Shown: positions 18,791 through 27,883, numbered from the stretch's first letter. The stretch: DNA of 64,000 nucleotides from JBNJGB01 sp051747385 (GCA_051747385.1 JBNJGB010000003.1:211405-275404), one strand, 5' to 3'. Notes: generated by a model from the letters alone, not told the origin. Numbers and translations: made by a program.

Positions 18791-19323
18791 CAGAGCGACC
18801 TCTTCGCAAGGACGACGGCGCCGATGACCGCGATGAGCAGGAGGATCCCCGTCATCTCGAAGGGCACCAGGAACTGACGGAACATCAACTCGCCGACCAC
18901 CTGCGTGCTGCCGAAGCCCTGGGCGTCGATGACCGTGGCGTCGGCGGGCGAGGCGCCGTGCGGGATGTTGTCGCCGGCGGAGACGATGACGGCGACGACC
19001 TTGAAGAAGATGAAGCCGACCACCGGCAGGCCCACGTACTTCCCGATGGCCGACGCCTTCTGCTCCGCCGCCTCGTCGCCGAGGTTGAGGAGCATGATGA
19101 CGAACAGGAAGAGCACCATGATGGCGCCCGCGTACACGAGGATCTGCAGCACCGCCATGAGGTGGGCGAGCAGCAGCATGTACAGGCCGGCCATGAAGAA
19201 GAACGACACCACGAGCGAAAGCGCGGCGTAGACCGGGTTGCGGTTCACCGGCGGGACGATGATGAGGCCCGCGGAGAACACGGCGCCCAGGCCGAGCAAC
19301 CAGAACAGGACCTGTTCGAACAT
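18790..19323 (-). CDS. nuoJ: NADH-quinone oxidoreductase subunit J
   Basis: 177 aa, five membrane helices, with the characteristic VLQILVYAGAIMVLFLFVIMLLNL of TM3 and its pi-bulge region. I chose ATG (MFEQVLFWLLG) with GGAG just upstream; a TTG nine bases earlier (MEPMFEQ...) is possible. It lies 87 nt downstream of nuoF; nuoG, nuoH and nuoI, which usually sit here, are absent. Confidence 0.96.
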   Translation of the reverse strand: MFEQVLFWLLGLGAVFSAGLIIVPPVNRNPVYAALSLVVSFFFMAGLYMLLLAHLMAVLQILVYAGAIMVLFLFVIMLLNLGDEAAEQKASAIGKYVGLPVVGFIFFKVVAVIVSAGDNIPHGASPADATVIDAQGFGSTQVVGELMFRQFLVPFEMTGILLLIAVIGAVVLAKRSL

Positions 19324-19410
19324 GGGCTCCAATCCCTTGCTGGGGCGGCGACCCCGGGGCCGCCGTCGGAAATGATCGGTCGGCCCGGCGGAGGCGGGTC
19401 CCTCGGGACC

Positions 19411-20706
19411 CTAGAACCCGCCGGGAGTGGGCTGCCCCGCCATGGGGCAGCCGCCGTGGTCCACGTGCGCCTGGAAGTCGTCGTGGAACTTCTCCACGTA
19501 GCTCTGGACGGGCCAGGCCGCCGCCTCGCCCAGGGCGCAGATGGTGTTGCCCGCCACCTCGCCGGCGATGTCGGTGAGCATGTCGAAGTCCCTCTGGGTG
19601 GCCTCGCCGCTCTCCAGCATGTCGAGGATGCGCGCCATCCACCCCGTGCCCTCTCGGCAGGGCGTGCACTGCCCGCAGGACTCGTGGGAGTAGAAGTGGC
19701 TGACCCGCTGGAGCGCCCGGACGATGCAGGTCCCCTCGGCGATCACCATGATGCCGCAGGTCCCGAGCATCGATCCGACCTCCTTGAGGCCGTCGATGGT
19801 CATGGGCACGTCGATCTCGTCGCCGCGCAGCACCTTGGACGAGGTGCCGCCCGGGATGACCGCCTTGATGGCGCGGTCCTCCAGGACCCCGCCCCCGAGC
19901 TCGTAGATGACCTCCCGGAGGTTCGAGCCGGTGGCCACCTCGTACAGGCCGGGCGTCTTCACGTGGCCGCTGATGCCCACCAGCCGGGGGCCGCCGTCAC
20001 GCTCGACGCCGAGGCTCATCCACCAGTCGGCGCCCTTGTCGATGATGAGGGGGACCGCGGCGATGGTCTCCACGTTGTTGACCAGGGTGGGGCAGCCGAA
20101 GGCGCCGACCACGGCCGGGAAGGGCGGCTTCATGCGCGGCCGGCCCGGCTTGCCCTCGAGGCTCTCCAGCAGCGCCGTCTCCTCGCCGCAGATGTAGGCG
20201 CCGGCGCCCGGGTGGACGTAGACATCGAGCTTGTAGTCGATGCCCATGACCTTGTCGCCGAGCAGTCCCGCCTTGTAGCAGTCCTCGATGGCCTTCCAGG
20301 TGGTGGCGATCTGCTCGGCGAACTCGCCGCGGATGTAGATGTAGACCGCGTGGATGTCGAGGGCCATGGAGCTGATGATGCAGCCCTCGATGAGCCGGTG
20401 CGGGTCCTCCTTCAGGAAGTACGTGTCCTTGAAGGTGCCCGGCTCGCCCTCGTCGGCGTTCACGACGAGGTAGCGCGGCTTGTCGAGGTCCTTGGGCATG
20501 AACCCCCACTTGATGCCGGCCGGGAAGCCGGCGCCGCCGCGCCCGCGGACGCTGCCGCGCTTGACCTCCTCGACCACGGCCTCCTTGCCCATCTCCCAGG
20601 CCTTGCGGACGGCGCTGTAGCCGCCGGCGGCCCGGTAGGTGGAGAGGTCGCGGAAGTCCTTGCCCATCCCCCGGCGGAGGAGGTGGTTCGACGTCTGCAC
20701 GGCCAT
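19411..20706 (-). CDS. nuoF: NADH-quinone oxidoreductase subunit F (NADH/FMN-binding)
   Basis: 431-aa peripheral-arm subunit that takes electrons from NADH. GRGGAGFPAG is the NADH/FMN glycine-rich loop; NADEGEPGTFKD is the FMN site; ESCGQCTPCREG with a later Cys (NTICALGE) ligates the N3 4Fe-4S cluster. The ATG giving MAVQTSNHLL overlaps the nuoE stop by one base. Upstream in-frame sequence is inside nuoE and rejected. Confidence 0.98.
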   Translation of the reverse strand: MAVQTSNHLLRRGMGKDFRDLSTYRAAGGYSAVRKAWEMGKEAVVEEVKRGSVRGRGGAGFPAGIKWGFMPKDLDKPRYLVVNADEGEPGTFKDTYFLKEDPHRLIEGCIISSMALDIHAVYIYIRGEFAEQIATTWKAIEDCYKAGLLGDKVMGIDYKLDVYVHPGAGAYICGEETALLESLEGKPGRPRMKPPFPAVVGAFGCPTLVNNVETIAAVPLIIDKGADWWMSLGVERDGGPRLVGISGHVKTPGLYEVATGSNLREVIYELGGGVLEDRAIKAVIPGGTSSKVLRGDEIDVPMTIDGLKEVGSMLGTCGIMVIAEGTCIVRALQRVSHFYSHESCGQCTPCREGTGWMARILDMLESGEATQRDFDMLTDIAGEVAGNTICALGEAAAWPVQSYVEKFHDDFQAHVDHGGCPMAGQPTPGGF

Positions 20707-21206
20707 CAGGAGCCCTCCGCGTCCGGGGTGGCCGACGCCAGCTCGTCGAGCAGGGCGTCGAGCTTCTCCGGCGTCAACCCCTCGTGGTAGACGTCGTTGA
20801 CGCGCATCACCGGGGCCGTCCCGCAGGCGGCGAGGCACTCCACCGTCTCGAGGGTGAACTTCTTGTCGGGAGTGCTCTCACCCGGCCGGATGCCGAGCTT
20901 CTTCTCCACGCGCTCCACGATGCCGTCCGAGCCGCGCAGGTAGCACGACAGGGTCTTGCAGACCTGCAGGTGCCACTGCCCGACGGGCTTCTTGTGCAGC
21001 ATGGTGTAGAAGGTCGCGGTGTTCAGCACCTTGGCCGCGGGCACCCCGAGCCGGTTCGCGACCAGCTCCAGGACCTCGCGGGTGAGGTATCCGAACTCGC
21101 GCTGCGCGACGTAGAGCACCGGGATGAGAGAGGCCATCCGCTGCGGATAGCGCCCGAGTATCTCGTCGATCTCCCGATCGGCTTCGGCGCTGAAAGCGAG
21201 CCCCAT
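20706..21206 (-). CDS. nuoE: NADH-quinone oxidoreductase subunit E
   Basis: 166-aa thioredoxin-fold subunit carrying the N1a 2Fe-2S cluster. The four ligands are in CKTLSC (Cys-x4-Cys) and CLAAC (Cys-x3-Cys). The N-terminal helical part is typical (ILGRYPQRMASLIPVLYVAQ). First gene of this nuo cluster; the start ATG giving MGLAFSAEAD is 59 nt after the -10 box of a good promoter. Coupled to nuoF by TGATG. Confidence 0.97.
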   Translation of the reverse strand: MGLAFSAEADREIDEILGRYPQRMASLIPVLYVAQREFGYLTREVLELVANRLGVPAAKVLNTATFYTMLHKKPVGQWHLQVCKTLSCYLRGSDGIVERVEKKLGIRPGESTPDKKFTLETVECLAACGTAPVMRVNDVYHEGLTPEKLDALLDELASATPDAEGS

Positions 21207-21264
21207 GGGTAGAACCCCAGTTATTTCGGTGGGTTTCGGCGCATCTGCGCCCCGAGGCGGCCCG

Positions 21265-21293
21265 AACATAGGAAGGAACCGGGAGGGTGTCAA
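21265..21293 (-). promoter_or_regulatory. Sigma-70-type promoter for nuoEF-JKLMN
   Basis: Minus-strand TTGACA, 17-nt spacer, TATGTT, placed about 59 nt before the nuoE ATG. The -35 is a perfect match. Nothing like an operator is recognisable beside it. Confidence 0.75.
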
Positions 21294-21356
21294 CAACGTT
21301 TCGAGGGCCCGCGAGCCCGCGTGTCCGCTGGCCTGAACCGGCCTCCGGGCCGTTGT

Positions 21357-21385
21357 TTGCCGGGGGGGCCCGCGAAGGCTACGCT
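21357..21385 (+). promoter_or_regulatory. Possible promoter for amgK-murU
   Basis: TTGCCG, 17-nt spacer, TACGCT in the divergent spacer, about 79 nt before the amgK start. The -10 match is weak (3 of 6), so this is tentative. Confidence 0.3.
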
Positions 21386-21463
21386 GCGGCCGATCCGGGG
21401 CCGGCGGATGTCCCCGAGGTGATGGGGCGATAACCCCCCGAATCGGCGAGGAGACGAGCGAGC

Positions 21464-22534
21464 GTGGACGCGATGGAGCTGCGACGATGGATCGGGCGTC
21501 GCGCCGGCGCTCCGGTGGACGTGGAGCCCCTGGTCGGGGGAGCGTCCCTGCGGCGGTACTGGCGCGTCCGCGGAGAGGGCCTCCCGGGCGACGCCGGGAC
21601 GGTCGTGCTGATGACGCTGCCGGCGGGTGGTCCGGCCTCCGAGGAGCTGGGACTGCCCGGGGCGTCCGCGGGGGAGGACTTCGTGGCCATGGCGCGGTGG
21701 CTGGAGGACGCCGGGCTTCCGGTGCCCACGGTGCACGAGGTCGCGCTCGACGAGGGCGTCGTGATGCTCGAGGACCTGGGCGACCGGCGGCTGTTCGACG
21801 ACCTGGAGGAGCCGGGGGCGGATCGCCTCGCTCTGTACGAGCCCGCCCTGGGCCTGCTCGTGGCCTTCCAGGCGGCGGCCGCGGGGCGCCCCGGGGACAG
21901 CCCCGGCCACGCCCGCCGCTGCGACGCCGCGACCCTCCGCGCAGAGCTGGATCACTTCCTGGAGTATGGCCTCGAGGCCCGCCAGGGGCGCACCCTCGCC
22001 GGGCGGAGCCGCGGGGCCCTGGAGGAGGCCTTCGACGACGTGGCCGCGCGGCTCGCGGAGGCGCCCTACGCGCTCGCGCATCGGGACTTCCAGAGCCAGA
22101 ACCTCATGGTGACCCTGCGCGGGCTGGTCGTCATCGACTTCCAGGACGCCTTCGTGGCGCCGGCCGTCTACGACCTGGTGGCGCTGCTCCGCGACAGCTA
22201 CGTCGTCCTCGCGCGCGACGAGGTGGAGCGCCTGCTGGACGCCTACCACGCGCGCCGGGTGGCGGCCGGTCTGCCGCGGGATCCGCTGGCCGACCGCGGG
22301 CGGCTGGAGCAGCTGTTCCACCTGCAGACCATCCAGCGGAAGCTCAAGGACGCCGGGCGCTTCGAGTTCATCGACAAGGTGAAGGGGAACCCGGCGTTCC
22401 TGCGGTTCTACGCGGACTCCGTGGCCTACGCCGTCGAGGCCATGGCGCGCTTCCGCGAGTACGGGGACGCGCTGGGCGCCCTCTGCGCCGAGGTGCCCGA
22501 GGCCGCCGGGGCCCGGGGGCGCCGTGGCGGGTGA
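21464..22534 (+). CDS. amgK: N-acetylmuramate/N-acetylglucosamine kinase (AmgK-like)
   Basis: 356-aa aminoglycoside-phosphotransferase-fold kinase. The catalytic loop HRDFQSQNLM (His206, Asp208) and the metal-binding VIDFQDAF match the AmgK branch, which phosphorylates the anomeric OH of MurNAc and GlcNAc in the cytosol. The following gene encodes a MurU-like nucleotidyltransferase overlapping by 11 nt. In the known pathway AmgK and MurU convert recycled MurNAc to UDP-MurNAc, bypassing de novo synthesis. GTG start with GAGGAG upstream; an ATG three codons later is an alternative. The pairing makes the assignment strong; kinase substrate choice is inferred. Confidence 0.9.
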   Translation: MDAMELRRWIGRRAGAPVDVEPLVGGASLRRYWRVRGEGLPGDAGTVVLMTLPAGGPASEELGLPGASAGEDFVAMARWLEDAGLPVPTVHEVALDEGVVMLEDLGDRRLFDDLEEPGADRLALYEPALGLLVAFQAAAAGRPGDSPGHARRCDAATLRAELDHFLEYGLEARQGRTLAGRSRGALEEAFDDVAARLAEAPYALAHRDFQSQNLMVTLRGLVVIDFQDAFVAPAVYDLVALLRDSYVVLARDEVERLLDAYHARRVAAGLPRDPLADRGRLEQLFHLQTIQRKLKDAGRFEFIDKVKGNPAFLRFYADSVAYAVEAMARFREYGDALGALCAEVPEAAGARGRRGG

Positions 22535-23336
22535 GGTCCGACAGGCGGTCATCCTGGCGGCCGGGGAGGGGCGGAGGATGCGTCCCGTCACCCGGTACAC
22601 GCCGAAGCCCCTGCTGCCGTTCCTGGGCGTGCCCATGCTGGACTGGGCCGCCGCCCACCTGGTCCGGGCGGGCGTCCGGAGGGTGGCGGTGAACGCCTGG
22701 CACCTGGCCGACGCCGTCGTGCGGCACGTCGAGGACGCGCTGGCCACGCGCTGGCCGGACGTGGACTGGCACCCCTCGCGAGAGCGGGACCTCCTCGGCA
22801 CGGGCGGCGCCCTGGCCCACCTGCGCGGCTGGCTGGAGGCGGGGCCGCTCCTCGTGGTCAACGCGGATGCGGTCTTCGCGCAGGACCTGCGGGAGGTGGT
22901 GCGCGCGCATGCCGGGTCTGGGGCCGACGCCACGTGGGTGGTCGGCCGGCATCCGGGCTTCGAGCACCTGCGAGTCGTGGACACGGGGGAGGACGGCCAG
23001 GTGCGCGGGATCCTGCCTGAGGCCCGCCCGGACGCGGCCGTGTTCTGCGGGATCCACGTGGCCGGCCCGGGCCTGCTGGACCACCTCCCGGACGCCCCGG
23101 CCTGCGTCATCCGCCGGGGGTATCTCCCCTGGATGGCCGAGGGAGCGGACGTCCGCGCCTTCGAGACACGCGCCTTCTGGGCCGACACCGGCACCCCCGA
23201 GCGCTACGTCGACGCCCACGCCGGGGGCCTGCGGCACGTGGAGGCGCTCCGCGCGGTCGGGGCATGGGCGCCCGCCCCGGGGATGGCGCCGAGGCGCAGA
23301 GCCGCCAAGGCGCGTAGCAACGAGGACATGCGGTAG
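22524..23336 (+). CDS. murU: N-acetylmuramate-1-phosphate uridylyltransferase (MurU-like)
   Basis: 270-aa sugar-nucleotidyltransferase. LAAGEGRRM (11-19) is the nucleotide-binding loop, KPLLPF the conserved Lys region, LLGTGGALAH the second substrate loop and VVNADAVF the metal-binding Asp. Starts at a GTG inside the end of amgK (11-nt overlap). The last 25 residues (after GAWAPAPG) are basic and not family-like. Alternative: a related sugar-1-phosphate nucleotidyltransferase, but the amgK partner favours MurU. Confidence 0.9.
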   Translation: MAGEVRQAVILAAGEGRRMRPVTRYTPKPLLPFLGVPMLDWAAAHLVRAGVRRVAVNAWHLADAVVRHVEDALATRWPDVDWHPSRERDLLGTGGALAHLRGWLEAGPLLVVNADAVFAQDLREVVRAHAGSGADATWVVGRHPGFEHLRVVDTGEDGQVRGILPEARPDAAVFCGIHVAGPGLLDHLPDAPACVIRRGYLPWMAEGADVRAFETRAFWADTGTPERYVDAHAGGLRHVEALRAVGAWAPAPGMAPRRRAAKARSNEDMR

Positions 23337-23345
23337 GAAGGCGTC

Positions 23346-23386
23346 CTCGCCCGCCCATGGGTCACAACTCGCCGAGAGCGGGCGAG
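23346..23386. terminator. Inverted repeat after murU
   Basis: A 9-bp perfect stem (CTCGCCCGC / GCGGGCGAG) with a 23-nt loop begins 10 nt after the murU stop, in the 265-nt spacer between convergent genes. No U-tract. The rest of this spacer shows nothing recognisable. Confidence 0.35.
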
Positions 23387-23601
23387 CCGTGGACGTGCGC
23401 GGCGGTTCGGACACTGGCGCAGCGGCGTGCCGGCCGGAGCCGCTCTTTCCGGATCGGGAGCAGGTGTGTGGCGGGCTCGATGCCCACCGTCCCAGGACAC
23501 GCGCCCGACGCCGTTGAAGCCCGCGCAACGGATATGGCGGCTGGAGCCAATCGCCCACGTCCGCGCGCCCTGGCGCGAGCCCTCTGGACAGGCGCCGGGG
23601 G

Positions 23602-24369
23602 TCAGGCGACGGCGGCCTGGCGCTCGGCCTCGCGCTCGCGGAGGGTCTGCTCGGCGTGGCGGAGCATGGCCGGCGTGTCCACGTCCTGCCAGAAGCCGTC
23701 GCCGATATCGAGGACGCGCATGGTGCCGCGCTCGGCGAGGGTCTGGATGCCGTCGGAGAGGCTCGCGTCGCCCCGCTCCGAGAAGACCGCGTCCAGGGCC
23801 TCCATGAGGGCACTGGTGCAGACGAACAGGCCGGTGTCGACGGCGTCGTAGTCCACCAGACCCTTGCCGATGCGGGCGATCCGATCGCCGTCGGTCAGGA
23901 CCTTCGTGGCGTCGTCCATGTCGAAGATGGACTCCAGCTTGCGGTCGACGAGCAGGGTGGCGCCGTCCGTGGGCGGGGCGTGGGCTGCGGCCAGGTGCAT
24001 CACGTCCTCGTCGATGACGTGGTCCGCCATGGTCAGGACGAAGTCGCCGGGCACGTGCGGGCGGGCGGCCAGGACCGACACGCCGTTGGCCAGGTCGTAG
24101 TCGTCGTTCCGGACGAACACGACGTCGATGTGGCCTTCGAACTCCCGGACGGTCTCCTCGCGGACCTCCTCCGCGCCGTGTCCCACCACCACCACGACCC
24201 GATCGCAGCCGGCCAGGTCCAGGTTCTCGATGGTGCGGAAGAGCAGGGGGCGTCCCGCCACGGGGGTCAGGGGCTTCAGCGTCGTCTCGTCGCTGATGCC
24301 GCTCAGGCGCGAGCCGAAGCCGGCCGCGAGGATGACGCCGGTGCGCTGCTGGGTCGGGTCGTCGATCAT
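23602..24369 (-). CDS. Inositol-1-phosphate cytidylyltransferase-like nucleotidyltransferase
   Basis: 255-aa cytosolic NTP-transferase. GVILAAGFGSRL (11-22) is the nucleotide loop; LKPLTPVAGRPLL is the conserved Lys region; VLTMADHVIDEDVM carries the metal Asp with the following His typical of the IPCT branch. In that family the reaction is CTP + inositol-1-phosphate to CDP-inositol. The call is supported by its coupling (ATGA) to an upstream inositol-phosphate-synthase remnant and by a CDP-alcohol phosphotransferase 4.6 kb away; in bifunctional IPCT/DIPPS enzymes these two activities are fused. Phosphocholine cytidylyltransferase is a weaker alternative. Confidence 0.75.
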   Translation of the reverse strand: MIDDPTQQRTGVILAAGFGSRLSGISDETTLKPLTPVAGRPLLFRTIENLDLAGCDRVVVVVGHGAEEVREETVREFEGHIDVVFVRNDDYDLANGVSVLAARPHVPGDFVLTMADHVIDEDVMHLAAAHAPPTDGATLLVDRKLESIFDMDDATKVLTDGDRIARIGKGLVDYDAVDTGLFVCTSALMEALDAVFSERGDASLSDGIQTLAERGTMRVLDIGDGFWQDVDTPAMLRHAEQTLREREAERQAAVA

Positions 24370-24740
24370 CGAAGGGCCCCCTCGGTCGGGTGCGTCACCG
24401 GTTGCTCGCCGCCGGGCACGCGCAGCGTGTCCTCGAGGTGCGGGTGCCGGGTGAAGGTATCGTGCCCCTGCACGTGGGCGGGCTCGACGTGGGGGCGCTC
24501 CAACGCGAGGGGGACTCGGACCCTCGCCGCCGGCACGTGGGCCCGAACCGCCCCGTCACAGGCGCCGCCGCGGTAGACATCGCAGCCCGCGAAGGCCGGG
24601 CCTTCCAGGAGCGCCATGGGCAGCCCGCGGCGGATGGCCCCGAACCCTGCGACACACGTCGTCGCGACGGCGCCCATGCCCGGTGTGAGCGCGGGCGGCC
24701 TGCCCTCGTGGGGTTCGATCTGAGGAGAAGCAGGGACCAT
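24366..24740 (-). pseudogene. Internally deleted inositol-3-phosphate synthase (ino1-like) remnant
   Basis: A 124-codon frame with a good ribosome site (ACGGAG) and an ATGA overlap with the cytidylyltransferase. Residues 20-40 read PGMGAVATTCVAGFGAIRRG, the N-terminal NAD-loop of the long bacterial/eukaryotic-type Ino1. Near the other end GHDTFTRHPHLEDTL keeps the HD-x-FT-x7-TL spacing I recall for the C-terminus of the same family. The roughly 300 residues expected between are missing, so no active enzyme is possible. I read it as an in-frame internal deletion that kept translation coupling to the next gene. Family match is from memory, not a search. Confidence 0.5.
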
Positions 24741-24870
24741 GGACAGCTCCGTGGAACGGTGGGCGACCCGGATTGGGAGGAGTCTGTAGTGTATTGCGGA
24801 CCGAGCGAGCCCGAGACGATTTCGCCCAGATCGGCGCACGACGGTTCCGTTGGCAGCGCGGCGCGCTGCC

Positions 24871-24901
24871 GCGCTGGCCCGATGGGCCAGGAGAGCCGGC
24901 G
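24871..24901 (-). repeat. Dispersed repeat, family 2, copy B
   Basis: A 31-nt block (CGCCGGCTCTCCTGGCCC then GGGCCAGCGC on the minus strand) that matches 48334-48364 at 29 of 31 positions. It contains the palindrome TGGCCC-GGGCCA. Flanks keep only loose similarity. It lies in the 356-nt spacer 24741-25096, which otherwise shows no gene. Confidence 0.6.
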
Positions 24902-25096
24902 ACCAGAGGGAGCCGGAGGGTGGAAGCGGCCGGGATTCGCGACGGGAGCACATGCGCTACAGGCTCCTGGGAGGGTGACGGTCCAACGTCGGCGGCGAGA
25001 CCCGCCCGCGCCCTCGGGTCGCGTGCTTTGGCGCGGGGCGGCTCCGTGACGAAGCCGCCGACAGTCTGTACGGAACCGCGCGCTGAGGCCAGCCCT

Positions 25097-27751
25097 TTAA
25101 CCGCGCCTCCGGCGCACGGCGTCACCGAGGTGCAGGACGGCCGGCAGGAAGATCGACGAGGCGAACCAGCACAGGAGCATGCCGACCACCGCGGTCCAGC
25201 CGAAGGACAGCAGCCCGCGATGGTTGGCGAACAGGATGCCGGAGAAGCCGATGACCGTCGTGACGGTGGTCATGAACACGGCCCCGCCGGTCTCGCGGAC
25301 GACCCGGCCCATGCCCCGCGCGCCCTCCTCGCGATAGCGATGGCAGATGTGCAGCGTGTCGTCCTGTCCCATGCCGAGGAGGAGCGGGAAGGTCACCAGG
25401 TTGAAGAAGTTCGCCTTCCAGCCCAGGGCCGGCATCAGGCCCAGCAGCCAGAGGATGGCGAGGCCGACGGCGCCCACGACCGCGGTCAGGCCCGGCATGG
25501 CGCGGAACAGGATGAGGGCGGTGAGCAGGACGGCGAGGAGCGCCAGGGTGATGACCCAGGGGGCGTCCGCCTTCACCGTGTCGAGCATCTGCGGCATCAC
25601 GTAGAGGTTCCCGGCGGTGAAGGCCGGCCCCGACGGCGTCGGGAGGACGTGGAAGGCGTCCAGGAGCTCCTTGGAGACCTCGTAGTCCGCCTTGGAGCCG
25701 TAGTTGCGGAAGATGACGAACCGGCCCAGCTTCCCCTGGGCGTCCGTGAGCTGGACGCGCACCCAGTCGGGCAGGTCCTCGACGCCGATCGGACGATCCA
25801 CCGCCAGATAGCGCTCGACCTCGTCGAGGCGCTCCCGCGTCTCGTCGGTCAGGGCCTCGCGCTTCTGTTCGATGCGGCGCCGGATGTCGCGGATGACGAC
25901 GAGCTTCTCGTCCTGCCGCTCGGGCACGAACGTGAAGATGGAGAGCACCCGGGCGAGGGTCCGGTGCATCACCTCCACGCGCTCGGGGTCGTAGGTGGCG
26001 AGGCGTGCGAGATCCGCCGGGCGCAGGGCCTCGCCCTCGACCCGCTCGCGGAGGCGCCCGAACCACTCGTCCGGCGGACGCTCGCCGCGGGGGGGGAGCT
26101 CCAGGGCCGAATCCGCGGGGACCTCCGTGGGGACGTCGCCGGCACGCAGCCGCTGCAGCTCCTTCGGTGTCAGCTCGCGGGCGGCGGTCAGGACCTGGTG
26201 GGCCCACCGCGTCTGGTCGAGGTCGTCCGTGAGGGCCACCACCGGGGCGAGGGTGTTCACGTGCCCGATGGCCTCCCTCCAGGTCTCGTCGTCGGCCTCC
26301 TCGCCGTTCGTCGGACGTGGGCCCAGGGCTTCGAAGTCGTACTCGAACCCGAGGTCCTTCACGTGGACGGAGGCCCAGGCCGTGGCCGCGACACCGAGCG
26401 CGACAACTGCGCCGGCCATGCCGAGCCCGGTCCGGCGCGAGACCGGCGGCACGTGGGGGGCGAGCCGGGGGACCCTCGGCGGCTTCCAGGGGAAGAAGCG
26501 CTCGAGCACGATCACGACGGCGGGAAGGAGCGTCCAGATGCTCGTGACGGCCAGCAGGATGCCCACGGCCGCGAGCTCGCCGAACTGGGCGAAGCCCTGG
26601 AAGTCCGCGACCATGAGCACCGCGTACACGCAGGCCGTCCCCAGCCCGCCGGCCGACGAGGACACGCCCATGGTGGACAGCGCGATGGCCAGGGCGTCGG
26701 GGCACTCCCGGCCGCGGCGGCGCTCGTGCTCGTAGCGCCCCAGGACGTGGATGCCGAAGTCGATTCCGATGCCCAGGAGCACCGCGAAGATGAAGGCGCT
26801 CACCAGGTTGAGGTAGCCGTAGCGCAGCTCGGCGTAGGCGAGGGCGGCGAGGACGGAGACCAGCAGGGGGACCATCACCAGCGGGACCGCGCGCAGCCGC
26901 CGGAAGTACAGGAGCAGGCAGAGGATCAGCACGGCGGCCGCGGCGGCGCTCCCCCGGCCGGCGTCGCCCGCGATGGTGCTCACGTCCTTGGCGCGGTCGG
27001 CGAAGGCCCCGCGGAGCTCCACGGACATCTCCGGGTGGAAGGAGGCCGGGTCCAGGGCCCCGATCTCGCCTCGGACGCCGTCGAGCAGGGAGCGGGTGAA
27101 GGAGACGTTCGTCGTGTCCGACGTGGGCCGGGCCTTGAGCATCATGAGGCGGCCCTCCTCGGCCTCGTGGTACTCCGGGAGGCGCTCGTCGAGGCCGTGC
27201 TCGTCCTTCAGCTCCTCGGCCCGGAGCTCCAGCTCGTCCTCGTCCTCCGCGTCCTCGGCGGCCTGCTCCCCGTCCAGGACGTCCTCGTCCAGGTCGAGCC
27301 TCATCTCGCCGCGCACCTCGTCCCGGATGCGCTCGATGACCCGATCCCGGAGATCCAGGAGGTCGGGGAGGTCGAGGAAGAGCAGGGCGTGATCCTCGAA
27401 GAATGTCCGATCCTGGCGAAAGATGGCCCAGCGGATGTCGTCGCGGGCGCGGAGGCGCTCGGTCAGGGCCCCGCCGAAGGCGATGTTCGCGTCGCGGGAG
27501 GGGCTCTCGATGGCCACGAGGAGGTCCGTCTGGTTGCCCATCCGCTCGGAGACTTCCTCCAGGGCCAGGACGGAGGTCGCGTCGTCCGGCAGGAGGCGCT
27601 TGAGATCCTGATCGATCTCCAGGCGGGTCATCAGGACGAGGGAGCCGGCGCCGAGGAGCAGGCCCAGGACCACGACCAGCCCGGCCCGGCGCGCCAGGAG
27701 GGCGACGAGGCGGCGGGCGGCGCGCGACGGGGCCTGGGGCTCGACGTACAA
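25097..27751 (-). CDS. RND/MMPL-family lipid exporter
   Basis: 884-aa inner-membrane protein with two RND halves: a first helix (VLLGLLLGAGSLVLM region), a large periplasmic loop, then helices from about residue 270 (AAAAAVLILCLLLYF) onward. The second half repeats this pattern after RTGLGMAGAVVALGVAA. GIGIDFGIHVLGRY and GMGQDDTLHICHRY are the paired conserved GxxxD motifs of the proton-relay helices. I chose the TTG start (MYVEPQAPSR) because GGAGG sits five bases upstream; a nearby GTG would lie directly on that ribosome site. Most like MMPL/HpnN-type exporters of hydrophobic molecules. It is divergent from the CrtC/AttH-like gene. Substrate unknown; lipid is inferred from neighbours. Confidence 0.85.
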   Translation of the reverse strand: MYVEPQAPSRAARRLVALLARRAGLVVVLGLLLGAGSLVLMTRLEIDQDLKRLLPDDATSVLALEEVSERMGNQTDLLVAIESPSRDANIAFGGALTERLRARDDIRWAIFRQDRTFFEDHALLFLDLPDLLDLRDRVIERIRDEVRGEMRLDLDEDVLDGEQAAEDAEDEDELELRAEELKDEHGLDERLPEYHEAEEGRLMMLKARPTSDTTNVSFTRSLLDGVRGEIGALDPASFHPEMSVELRGAFADRAKDVSTIAGDAGRGSAAAAAVLILCLLLYFRRLRAVPLVMVPLLVSVLAALAYAELRYGYLNLVSAFIFAVLLGIGIDFGIHVLGRYEHERRRGRECPDALAIALSTMGVSSSAGGLGTACVYAVLMVADFQGFAQFGELAAVGILLAVTSIWTLLPAVVIVLERFFPWKPPRVPRLAPHVPPVSRRTGLGMAGAVVALGVAATAWASVHVKDLGFEYDFEALGPRPTNGEEADDETWREAIGHVNTLAPVVALTDDLDQTRWAHQVLTAARELTPKELQRLRAGDVPTEVPADSALELPPRGERPPDEWFGRLRERVEGEALRPADLARLATYDPERVEVMHRTLARVLSIFTFVPERQDEKLVVIRDIRRRIEQKREALTDETRERLDEVERYLAVDRPIGVEDLPDWVRVQLTDAQGKLGRFVIFRNYGSKADYEVSKELLDAFHVLPTPSGPAFTAGNLYVMPQMLDTVKADAPWVITLALLAVLLTALILFRAMPGLTAVVGAVGLAILWLLGLMPALGWKANFFNLVTFPLLLGMGQDDTLHICHRYREEGARGMGRVVRETGGAVFMTTVTTVIGFSGILFANHRGLLSFGWTAVVGMLLCWFASSIFLPAVLHLGDAVRRRRG

Positions 27752-27883
27752 GGACACCTCCGGGGGGCGACGGGCGAACGGTATCCGAACCGGGGCGCGG
27801 GGCGTAGGATGACCTGCGCCGGGCGAGGGTACGGTAGCACCGTGCGAGACGCCACGGCCTGTTTCGCAGCGATCGGAGGACCC

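Noticed and set aside
13052..18877. A 1941-codon open frame on the plus strand opposite nuoNMLK
   Set aside because: It is antisense to four intact complex I genes, has a composition dominated by Gly, Asp, Arg, Gln and His, and matches no domain; such frames arise from codon bias at this GC content.
24366..24953. Longer start for the ino1-like remnant
   Set aside because: The extra upstream codons lie within the family-2 repeat region and have no protein character; the ATG at 24740 has a proper ribosome site.
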